Source of the DNA: Crossaster papposus
Taxonomy: Eukaryota; Echinodermata; Asteroidea; Velatida; Solasteridae
Assembly (NCBI GenBank): GCA_037893245.1
Contig: JBAIAA010000451.1
Span: forward strand, 620,001-684,000
Direction: 5' to 3'
DNA: 64,000 nt
Below the pieces are notes generated by a model. The model had not been told where the DNA came from. It saw nothing but the letters and a program-made list of their open reading frames with translations, and searched no databases. This document shows positions 45,571-56,100 of the stretch, piece by piece. How positions within the stretch are numbered: the stretch's first letter is position 1; every line of letters starts with the position of its first letter. A program made the translations under genes and the position numbers.

Positions 45571-45580
45571 CGTGCGTAGC

Positions 45581-46430
45581 TATAGCTGTACTTCGACGTT
45601 TACATCGTTTATAAACAGTTAATGTTGGGCCGACTTTCCTCATGCAATGTTGCCAAACTTCTTTGTTGACAAACTGCAAATTCATTGTACATGTACCTTT
45701 ACCATGTTAATGTTATTAATGCTTGCTATTTACCCTCTGTTAACAATTTAGGTGTAAGCTTAGTCCGAAAAAACAACAAAACGGTGGTGTCCAGAAATTG
45801 TGCACACAATCGACCGAGTGTTCCCTAATTGGTCGTGGCGCAATTGAATAATTCTTGGAAAATCCTAGTTTAATATTTACGAACTTCTTTTAATAGTAAA
45901 TGTCATTTATGACTCATGTCAGGTTTCAGTCAATAAAAGGGTAAAAAATTACTAGATTTCACAGGCGTCTGTAAATTTAATGTGACAGTATTTAAAACTG
46001 GTTTTTAAATTAACATTGCAGTGCAGGATCAGGAATGTTGAGGTTTAACGTCCATATAGTAATTATGTGAACCAAGTGCTTGTGTGTAAAGCCCCAAATT
46101 TATATTTGATGTCAAAAAATTATTAAAAATGCAAAAAGAATATTGCTTGTATCAAGTTGTATGAATTGGCCGCAGAATTAGTTTGTTTACTGTATGGCAT
46201 TCAAATATATGGCTTTTAAATAAAGCTTCAGTTCGGTGCCACTGAATTTTTTGTTTTGTTTAAATGTTGGGCCTAACCGGTTTATAAGGAGCATAAATAC
46301 ACGGCGGGTCTTTTCAAGTGCAGGAAAGAAAATCTAGTTTTATGATTGGCCATTTTTTATTAAGTATTTCCCCGCAATTCACTAACTATCTGTTGTCTTT
46401 CCTCCACGGTATAGCTAATTACGTTAGTCT
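45581..46430. other. Unassigned DNA including dispersed repeat 45581-45810
   Basis: The first 230 bp match 37520-37800. The rest is AT-rich with an AATAAA near 46218; no exon recognised. Confidence 0.45.
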
Positions 46431-46432
46431 TA

Positions 46433-46520
46433 CGCGAGAGCTCGGAAGCCATATTGACAAATTTCCGCAAAACGCCCTCTTCGGTTGATTTTCGTCATTT
46501 CATGACAGAGGCTAATGGGC
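46433..46520 (-). promoter_or_regulatory. Possible start region, inverted relative of 44845-44900
   Basis: On the - strand ATTAGCCTCTGTCATGA, GCGGAAATTTGTCAATATGG and a frame MASELS lead to the donor GTAAGA. The + strand at 44845-44900 has ATTAGCCTCTGTCATGA and CGCGGAAAATTGTCAAAATG. No downstream exon is identified on the - strand. Confidence 0.3.
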
Positions 46521-46779
46521 CGGCGGGCGCGGCGTGATTCGTACGGACGTGTGCTGAAGTCTACTAGTACTCGTACTACTAGTCCATCAAAAGATCGTCG
46601 TAGCGCCACTCTCGCGGTGTAAAGGGGTCCAGAGAAGGTGTTATTTGAGATTAGGCGTTCAGATTTTGGAGCTACAAAAATGACAACAAACGGTAAACGT
46701 GGCAAACTATTATTAAGTTGATCCTCAAAAGGTCCCATCCTACTAAGCCGAAGCCGAAGGCCGATTGGTTTTGCCATTT

Positions 46780-47199
46780 TAAGTTTTTAGGGGGAATTAA
46801 ATGCGAGGGCGCTGTTTTAATCAAGGCCACACTGGCCCTGCTGAAGGTTTTATCAAATTAGAGATTTAGAGTCTCTTTAGGTTGATAAAGTCATTTTGGA
46901 ATAAACAAAAACAGAAATACAGATCTCTTTTATAGAGTCTAGACTCTGACACCTAGCCCCACTTGGAACTATGGGGCTCCCGACGCCCGCAGCGCAGGGC
47001 GGAGCCCTATAGAGAGGGTTTTTACAGGTTAACCGCCGTTAAACAATAGAAACCATGTACAAACTGCACACAATTACTCCCATACCGCTGCACGGTATAC
47101 CTCCAAACACATTTTTTTATGAGTACATGTACTTTATTTAACTCGCCCAGCCAGCACTTCCATAAAACTGGTAGAATCTCGCCCAATTTCTGTAAATAA
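46780..47199. other. Unassigned non-coding DNA
   Basis: No exon or repeat recognised. Confidence 0.5.
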
Positions 47200-47444
47200 G
47201 TTGAAAACTATCCCTGTTCCGCAAACGCGACTGTTACAAGATGGCGGATAACTCGTGCGTAATTTCAAGCCGCAGCCGCATTGGCCGTTTTCCAAACACA
47301 AGTTTCATCTTGTGAGGCCTTTTTCATACAGTTTAGCAATCATGCGCCAGAGCCAATAATAGACCGAAGCCAGGGTTTGGAAAACAGCCCTGTCATCGTT
47401 CATCTTGTAACAGTCGCGTTTGCGGATTGGGGATAGTTTTCAAC
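47200..47444. mobile_element. Foldback element
   Basis: GTTGAAAACTATCCC and GCAAACGCGACTGTTACAAG at 47200-47240 are mirrored by CTTGTAACAGTCGCGTTTGC and GGGATAGTTTTCAAC at 47404-47444; inner GTTTTCCAAAC/GTTTGGAAAAC also pair. Confidence 0.85.
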
Positions 47445-47544
47445 TTTTGTACAGTTTCCCCTCTGATAATTCTCTCCCCCACTGACCCCAGCTCTCCATT
47501 CCCCTTTACCTCTTGAATCATTCAGTCTTGATATTCAAATGTGG

Positions 47545-47893
47545 AGTGTCGTGGCCGAGCGGTTAAGAGCTGGGTTTTCTGTTCCGCAGAGCATGAGTTC
47601 GAGTCTCGGTGTCGACACGTGTGTCCTTAAGCAAGGCAATTAAACCACTATTGCTTCATCCTTCGGATGGGACGTAAAGCCTGTGTGTGTGTATGTATAT
47701 ATTTAACCTGGACACGCACGTAAAAGAACCCAGTCACACTTTCGCTAAAGAGAAGGGGTTCGCCCCGGTGTTTCTGGCATTTCGTTCATCCTCCTACTTG
47801 TTTTCTTCAGGCTTACAAGCTACAGTGCCTTGGGCGCTTTTGAAGAATCCTCGGTTTTATTGACGAAAAGAAATAATAATAATAATAATAATA
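47545..47893 (+). mobile_element. tRNA-derived SINE with Deu-like core
   Basis: The head GTGTCGTGGCCGAGCGGTTA and GAGTTCGAGTCTCGG with closing CGACAC is a Leu/Ser-type tRNA shape. Next come CTTCATCCTTCGGATGGGAC and AAGGGGTTCGCCCCGGTG, which resemble the Deu-domain core of SINE3/AmnSINE-type elements as I remember it. The tail is AATAATAATAAT. Confidence 0.72.
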
Positions 47894-48374
47894 GTATGTT
47901 ATTTTGATCGCATTGTCAATTGACTTACTCACAATTTTTTTTTATGTAATAAATAAATATAATAATAATAATAATAATAAATTTACACCTGACTGAACCA
48001 TAAAAGTCCTAATTTTTGTTAAATATTGAGATGCTTCTTTGGTAAGTAAACCTACATTCCGAGTTTTTAGGCCACGATTTCTATACAAAGAGAAAAATCA
48101 ACAACTGTTCGTGTTGATGGAAGTACATCCCAGTAGGGCTCATATCACAGAGTCTACTCTAGTTTGGGGGTAGACCCACTAATAATGGCTCAGTCACAAT
48201 TAGCTTGCGATGGGTTTGCGACTTGCGAGTAGTTTGAGACAGATTTCTAGGCATTTTTGGCCGGGGCCTTTTTGGACCTTTTTTAGATATAGATATAGCC
48301 GCGCCGCGCCGTGCGCATCATTATGTGATGTCTGTGATGTCATGGACCGTGTCGTAAACAACTAGCGCGCGGCC

Positions 48375-48603
48375 GGGCTGCGATAATTTTTTCTGCAGGT
48401 AGGTTGGTACATTAGCCATTCAGAACACAGATGGTGTTGACGTCATTGTCTGGGCTAACCTAACCCCTAACCCCTAACCCTATTCAGATCCCAGACAGCT
48501 CTAACATCATCGATGACGTCAACACCATCTGTGTTCTGATTGGCTAATAAATGTACACTATGTACCAAACTACCTGCAGAAAAAATTATCGCGGCCGGGC
48601 TGC
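48375..48603. mobile_element. Foldback MITE
   Basis: GGGCTGCGATAATTTTTTCTGCAG pairs with CTGCAGAAAAAATTATCG; inner ACAGATGGTGTTGACGTCAT pairs with ATGACGTCAACACCATCTGT. The centre holds CCCCTAACCCCTAACCC. Confidence 0.85.
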
Positions 48604-48884
48604 AGGGTCAGCAGCGACACGTGGCACAAGCTGTACTGACTGTGGCTAGGCTGCGTGCTGAGTACAGCTGAACTTGTGCCATGTCATGAAAACAGTTGCT
48701 GCTACTGTGACTGAGACTGTAGCTGAGTGGCCATATATATCTAAAAAAGAAAAAAAAGCCCCCAAATCATCATTTGCGAACAGCAAGTGTGCAGTACTCG
48801 CTCAAATTTCCTGGATTTGCAGGTCAAGAATTAATCGTGAGTACCCGTACCCCCGAAGCCGTAGAATTTGATCTGGGACACATA

Positions 48885-49317
48885 TGTGACCCGCTCCATC
48901 GAAATCAGGAATAAGTCTCGAAATGACTTTTTGGGATATGCACATGGTGAGAAAGGAAATTTCATAAGCTTTCTAATGAAACCCATCACAAGTGTGTATC
49001 TTCTTAGCTTAATGAGTTATGGTCTGATGAAGATGACTGGTGTATATTTATTTGCCGAATCCACATTCCGAGAAAAACAGCATTGAAATAAACAAAATTT
49101 ACCAAAATCATACGGACAACGCACACAAATCCTCTTCTTTATCGATCGTTTTTACATACAAGACATTAATGACAATAATCTGTGATAACTACACTTCCTA
49201 AAAATACAATGTTCAGAAAAACGACTTGGACACGATTTTCACCCATGCGTTCACTTCAACGACCGATTGCGTAAAACGGCCCCAGCAACTTATTCCATTA
49301 CGATGGAGCGCGTCACA
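48885..49317 (+). mobile_element. R2 MITE copy 3
   Basis: TGTGACCCGCTCCATCGAAA to GATGGAGCGCGTCACA. Confidence 0.85.
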
Positions 49318-49633
49318 TATGGAAGGCGGAGCAATTATAGAATGGAGGGCCCACTGACAACTATCGACTTTATTTACCCTAGGACATAGAATGGACTGAC
49401 CCTAACTGAAACCCTGTATTTACCCCAATACCCATAGAATACAGGGCCACTCTATTCTATGTCTGCTACTGTTTGCTAGGCTTTGGTATTTCATGAAACA
49501 ACCATTTTTTTTGGCGTGACTTTATATTTATCAACCTAACCTATAATTCAATCAATTCTAACAGTTTCTTACGGTAGAAAGTAGATAATTGAGAATTACG
49601 GAATTCTTTGCCATTGTAATCAACACATGTATA
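49318..49633. other. Unassigned non-coding DNA
   Basis: No exon recognised. Contains an imperfect inverted TATAGAATGG/CTATTCTAT pair. Confidence 0.4.
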
Positions 49634-50059
49634 TGTGACCTGTCATCACAAAATGAGCGTAAAGTCGCACGGAGTGATTTCCCAGTACGGCCAGTCAAAG
49701 TCAACATTTGAAGGGGTGGTCGATTTTGAGATTATATGTTTTTTTTAAAGACTAAATCCCCAACAATCAATTCCCAATTTTTCAGGACGATCAGATAAAA
49801 ACAAAATTAGTTTTTGAGACAACTTTGACTATGCCTTTCTATGCCTTTCACACAATTTCTCGCAAGAAATGCCCGTTTTCTTATAATCTCTGTATTAAGA
49901 CTCCAGACTAAAAAAAAAAAAAAAAAAAAAAATATTGAGTATCAAACCTCCAAGTTTTATATACCATTGGAAAGCTCTGTTTTCACAGAATTTAGAAATA
50001 CCCATATCTCAATTTTTGATTTTTCCGACTTTATGCTCATTTTGTGATGATAGGTCACA
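49634..50059. mobile_element. R7 MITE copy 1
   Basis: TGTGACCTGTCATCACAAAA to TTTTGTGATGATAGGTCACA. It ends 19 bp before the NIT2 exon at 50079. Second copy at 61669-62306. Confidence 0.85.
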
Positions 50060-50078
50060 TATGTCTTTGTCTTTGCAG

Positions 50079-50197
50079 CTTTCAGGCTAGCCTTGGTGCA
50101 GATGGCTGTGTCTGCCAACAAGAAGGATAACATCTCCAGGGCGGTGCGGCTCATCAAGGAAGCGGCTAGCTCGGGGGCTAAGCTCGTGGCATTGCCG
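50079..50197 (+). CDS. nit2: NIT2 exon: N-terminal beta strand and first helix
   Basis: The exon begins after TGTCTTTGTCTTTGCAG and has donor GTAAAA. Translation is [20 protein letters not shown] and onwards to SGAKLVALP, the conserved start of the nitrilase fold. The next exon opens with the catalytic Glu. A MITE (R7) ends only 19 bp before the exon, so little of the upstream intron is unique. Confidence 0.93.
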
Positions 50198-53100
50198 GTA
50201 AAACTTCGATGGGACATGGTTGGCGCCATCTTGTGGACGGTGCCCCTCGTGCCGTGTCCCTGTTTGGGCACAGAGGGTGGGATGCCGGGATGTGGGCCGC
50301 GCCATTTTGTGTTTGGTGTCCTGTTTGCCCGGCGCGGTTGGGTGTAGGGTAGCGGACGTGGGAACCCGTCTGTTGCACTGTGTCCCGTGGGCATTGCGCG
50401 GTGGCGAGGGAGAGTATGGATTTGGAGCCTGTCTATTTTATGTCTTACCACGCTGGCCTTTTTTATTTTTTTTGTAGACCGCTATAGTGCTTCAAATCGT
50501 CCTGGAAAATTCATTTTTCCAGACCGCTATAATGCTTTGCATCGTCGAGGGTTTCGTCCTTCCTTTAGCAGGAATGGAATAACAAACAAGCAATTTATAC
50601 ACACACATTGCTTGTACAGGGTGGTCCAAAAAAAACTATACCCAACTTTGGATGCCATTTTCTCCTAGATGATAAAATATTTTAGTAATTTGGTTTGCAT
50701 ATTATTAAAGCATATATAGTTGAGCATTATTGGTGAAAATAGGGAAGATATTACATTAATATTTTTGGAGATATTCCTATTTTTAGCGAGTATGTGTAAA
50801 AATGGCTTTTCCACGGGAGCTGTCAATGCATCAACATGTTTGAATATGATATGCCACAATAATGTAATGACGCGATAGTCCTTTGACAGATGTTTTTGCA
50901 AGAGCTTTTTTTATTTACACTAAAATGTATAAATAATACTTTTTAATAGATAGGCTTCTGGTTTTGCAGCTTGCTTGTACACAGCAATGAAAGCATGCTC
51001 CAAGAGTGAATTTGAAAAGCCCGCTCTGAGCATCTTGACAATAAAGACCTCTACTACATGTACTTAAGCCATTTTTTTACACATACTCGCTAGAAATAGG
51101 AATATCTCCAAAAATATTAATGCAATATCTTCCCTATTTTTACCAATATTGCTCAACGATATATGCTTTAATAATATGCTTTAATAATATCCAAACCAAA
51201 TTAATAAAATATTTTATTATCCAGGAGAAAATGGCCTCCAAAGTTGGGTATAGTTTTTTTTTGGACCACCCTGTACTCTACTCCATAAGTTTTGCGGTTG
51301 TTTGTCATACAATCCCATTAGTTTTTTAGGACGTCAACAAGGTTTATCTATAAGGCCGTGTCCGAAACGGGTGTCTAGAGCTACGGTCTTCGTCTACAGC
51401 TACAGCTACGTCTACGTAGGCGCTAAGGAATTTGGACGCGGCTACGGTAGAGCCTACGGCTAGTTATTGCGCCCCCAAGCGATGCTTGAATTAGTGTTTG
51501 CAAAATTACGATGTAAGAATTTACAACAATTATCGTCTGCTAGATGTTACGCAATGTTTGTTTACAGCCAGTCGAAATACCTGATGATATTAACGTATTT
51601 GTCGATCTGTTAGTTTCAATTCAATGCACTCATTGAAAAATAAACAAAAATTGGCTCCAGAATTAATGTTAGTGCTGCCGCCATTTTGTTTTGCCTGAGC
51701 TAGACAACTTTTTTTACGGCTAGATTTTTGTGACGTTGTAGCCGTAGCTGTAGCTCTAGACGGCATTTCGGACAGCGCTACAATATGGCCGCCGTAGACA
51801 ATAGCCGTAGCTGTAGCTCTAGACACCCGTTTCGGACACGGCCTATGTTACAATTCCACCCAACTAGCAGGAATGCCGCGGGAAGCGCGGCATCCTGCTA
51901 GTTGCAATAACTAAAATCGAATTTTTCTTGCAGGGCGAATATTGATTGTAAACAAGAGCAAGGGTTAATAACTCTGTGTATCCAGCTTAATGTTGTTGTT
52001 TTTTCGGCATCCAATTGATTCAGCATTTTGACAATTACTTGTTCTTCTACTTTGTCACAATTGACACAGGAGTGCTTCAACTGTCCCTACGGCACCTCAT
52101 ACTTTGCCGACTACTCGGAGAAGGTTCCCGGTGAATCTACAGCAGCCCTAGCCAAAGCTGCAGCAGACAACAAGGTCTTCCTGATCGGAGGTGAGTGGAG
52201 GCCAGTACCGTACATTGTGGAATAGTTTAGCATTGAATTATTTAAATTTGGACAATTATTACCTCTGACCATCTCCGATGGCGGAGATTGTGTATTCACC
52301 CATGTCTATTTGTCTATTTATTTGTCTATTTATTTGTCTATTTATTTGTCTATTTGTTTTTATTTAATTTTTTTATTTATTTTTTTTATTAATTTATTTA
52401 TTATTATTTTTTGTCTATTTGTCTATTTATTTGTGTATTTTTTTGTCTATTTATTTGTGTATTTATTTGTGTATTTTTTTGTCTATTTATTTGTGTATTT
52501 ATTTGTGTATTTATTTGTCTATTTATTTGTCTATTTATTCGTCTATTTATTTGTCTATTTATTTGTCAATTTATTTGTCTATTTATTTGTCTATTTATTT
52601 GTCTATTTATTTGTCTATTTATTTGTCTGTCTGTTGGGCTGTTAGGCTGTTAGGCTGTTAGGCTGTTAGGGATTATTTTTATCGAAACTCGATCCGAGGC
52701 GGGTTCACTAGGCCGATGGTACCGGGAAGCACACCCAACTCATTTCCGGCCTTGCTCGCTGCTGACAGACATTTCCTGCCTTGCTCGTGACGTGTTTATG
52801 CGTCATCCGTTTTGAATCTGGGAAAACTTTGCGTGTATATACGTCCTCCGGCGCGAACTGGTTAAGGCACCTACGCTAGTGACGTCACAAACTAACCACA
52901 AAGGAATCATTGGTCCTTGATCAAACTTGCTCAAAACCAAACTTGTCTGTACCTGTCCAATTTAGCTGCCAAAGCTGTGCCATGAATTTCTCATCTTTCT
53001 GACAGGTTCGATACCGGAGGAAGAGCAGGGGAAATATTACAACACCTGTTCTGTCTTCGATCCGGAAGGGAACAACATCGCAAAGTACCGGAAGGTAGGC

Positions 53101-56100
53101 ACGTGTTGTCATATCGCTGTCAAAGTGGTTGTATCTACAAATTAATAGATAGCAGGAGCCAATTCCATAAAAGCATTCTAAGCCTAGTTGGTTGCTAACT
53201 TCCTTTCTATCTCTAGTTACTTGCTAAATATATTCTATAAAACCAACTAGGTTCCTAGTTCCTTGCTAAAATTAGAATAGGTTTGGGGTATGTCTAAATC
53301 CTTAGCACCATTCTAAGTCACTTTCAATCTTTCATCTTTTGGGAATTTGTGTTGACATCCTTATGCGCAGAGTCAAGGACAGATTTTCCTGAGTCAAGTA
53401 ATTATAAAGGCTTCTTTCCTCTTTTTTGATTTGAAACACTCTCTGAATTAGCCATTTCTGAAACATGTGCTGAGGCCGATACAAATGTACATACCCTAAA
53501 TAGGGTACAGAGGAATGCATTGACAATACAACCCACAGCATGACCTGATTTGAACTCTTTCCCTATTGTTAACTCAAAATGACCATGTACTTTGGCGATT
53601 ATGCAAACCCCACACCATTCTAGCAAGCTGCAAGCAAGCAACTAGTAAGAATGTTTCATAGAATGGTGTTATGGAATGCGATTTAGTTCATTGCTAGCAA
53701 GCAACCAACTAGGCATTTGGAATCTTGCTGAAACCTAGTAATATACTAAGTTAGAATGCTTTTATGGAATTGGGCCCTGGTCTTTAGCTGTGTTCTCATT
53801 GGACTTTTTTGTCGTGAAAAGTTTCCGCTTAGCCGTGGAAACTTATGGGTAGGCACTCACCACGTTAGGGGGACAGGCTCTTTTGTTTGGAAAAGACAGA
53901 CCGAGTAGTGGGGACATTTTCGAGTCCCCATAGCGCGTTGGGTCTTCAGTAAAAGTAGAACAAGGTGAAATCGGGTTAGGGTATAATGAAAGAAAATGAA
54001 GAAGAGGACAAATTACTAGGGTGATACTGAACATTTTAGAATTTTAGAGTTCTGAGTTTGAGATTAGAGAGATTTCAGTTTACACACAAACCCTATGGGT
54101 TGTCTACATAACGCTATGTACCAAAAGAATATGTGCGTCAGCAATGTGTGGCATTCTGCCAGCTTTCCTTTGCAAGCCTAATTTTTCGAGTTTGACGTCC
54201 TCTTTCTAGAAAACCATTCTCATGTTCGACATTTCTTCCCTTTGTTCTTTTTCTCTCGCTGAACCTGTTTAAACATTGATGTTCCGGGTCGCATCACCTT
54301 CAAGGAGTCCGACGTCCTCTCTCCAGGAAACCATTCTCTTGTTTCGACATTTCTTCTCTTTGTTCTTTTTCTCCTAGCTGCACCTGTTTGACATTGATGT
54401 TTCCGGGTCGCATCACCTTCAAGGAGTCTGACTTTCTCTCTCCAGGAAACCATTCTCTTGTTTCAACATTTCTTCTCTTTGTTCTTTTTCTCCTAGCTGC
54501 ACCTGTTTGACATTGATGTTCCCGGTCGCATCACCTTCAAGGAGTCCGACCTCCTCTCTCCAGGAAACCATTATCTTGTTCTTTTTCTCCTAGCTGCGCC
54601 TGTTTGACATTGACGTTCCGGGTCGCATCACCTTCAAGGAGTCCGACCTTCTCTCTCCAAGAAACCATTCTCTTGTCTCAACATTTCTTCCCTTTGTTCT
54701 TTTTCTCCTAGCTGCACCTGTTTGACATTGATGTTCCGGGTCGCATCACCTTCAAGGAGTCCGACTTCCTCACTCCAGGAAACCATTCTCTTGTTTCAAC
54801 ATTTCTTCTCTTTGTTCTTTTTCTACTAGCTGCGCCTGTTTGACATTGACGTTCCGGGTCGCATCACCTTCAAGGAGTCCGACCTTCTCTCTCCAAGAAA
54901 CCATTCTCTTGTCTCAACATTTCTTCCCTTTGTTCTTTTTCTCCTAGCTGCACCTGTTTGACATTGATGTTCCGGGTCGCATCACCTTCTAGGAGTCCGA
55001 CGTCCTCACTTCAGGAAACCATTCTCTTGTTTCAACATTTCTTCTCTTTGTTCTTTTTCTACTAGCTGCACCTGTTTGACATTGATGTTCCGGGTCGCAT
55101 CACCTTCAAGGAGTCCGACGTCCTCACTCCAGGAAACCAACTGGCGGTTGTAGACACTCGTAAGTGCTTATGAGCAAAGATGAATGACTCGTGACGACTC
55201 CGGGGCATCTGATTCAGAGTCGCCAAAAATGGCACTCAAATGTTTCAACCGACAGCTATGATTTTACAATTGTGGATGTACCGAGTACTCCTTAACACTA
55301 GGAATGGGCATGATGTGATTTTGCATTCAAAGAGAACACACAGCTTTACCTTACATACGTACTGTGGACATTCCTTTGTCTTCGTGTAGTTAAAAAACGT
55401 TGACTAATTACTCATTTTTCTCGCTTCCCCAAAACAAATTTACCCTCAAATTTTGATTCTGGGCCTCTCAGCTGTTCCTTCTATCTTTTCTATATATAAC
55501 CCTAACCCGTTTTTCCCCTAGCGCTCTTTTTTCGGAAACTGAAAAACGAATTGTGGACCTGGGCAAGTCCACAAATTGTAACCTCTTCCCGCATCGTGTG
55601 GACCTATATTGTTCGGAGGTCCACAGTGCATATGCAAGACTAACTCACGGTCCTTAGCAGGATGTGATTTTAACAAAATATTTCCAAAATCACATCCAAA
55701 TGCTTCAAATTCACATCCTCTGTCCAAATTCACCTCCTGGGTTAAGTGGGTGTGGATCTAGTGGATGTGAATGGTAATCTTGTAATCTGTTACCTTGGTC
55801 ACATGGTGCTACCGCATACTACATGTACTTGTCTTATTTCCTTTTCGCCATGCAAACCATCAAATCTCATCTAATAATAATATGTGACCCGCTCCATCGT
55901 AATCGGGAATAAGTCGCTGGGGCCGTTTTACGCAATCGGTCGTTGAAGTGAACGCATGGATGAAAATCGTGTCCAAGCCGTTTTTCTGAACATTGTTTTT
56001 TTAGGAAGTGTACCCGTAATTTCCTGCGGATAAGGCGCTCGGCGGATAAGGCGCAGGTCCCTAAAATCACCCCCAAAAATTCAAACGTCAACAGATAAGG

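Noticed and set aside
46430..46777. 115-codon frame on the - strand
   Set aside because: No recognisable family. The only interest is the ATG-donor pair near 46451, treated as a possible start region.
47233..47260. ATGGCGGATAACTCGTGC as first exon of NIT2
   Set aside because: The donor there leaves phase 0, not the phase 1 required, and the ATG is inside a foldback repeat.
48455..48485. Telomere-like CCCTAACCC repeats
   Set aside because: Only two or three imperfect units at the centre of a foldback MITE; similar scraps occur in other repeats and do not indicate a chromosome end.
52310..52653. Leu/Phe/Tyr-rich frames that look like membrane proteins
   Set aside because: Created in all forward frames by the GTCTATTTATTT repeat.
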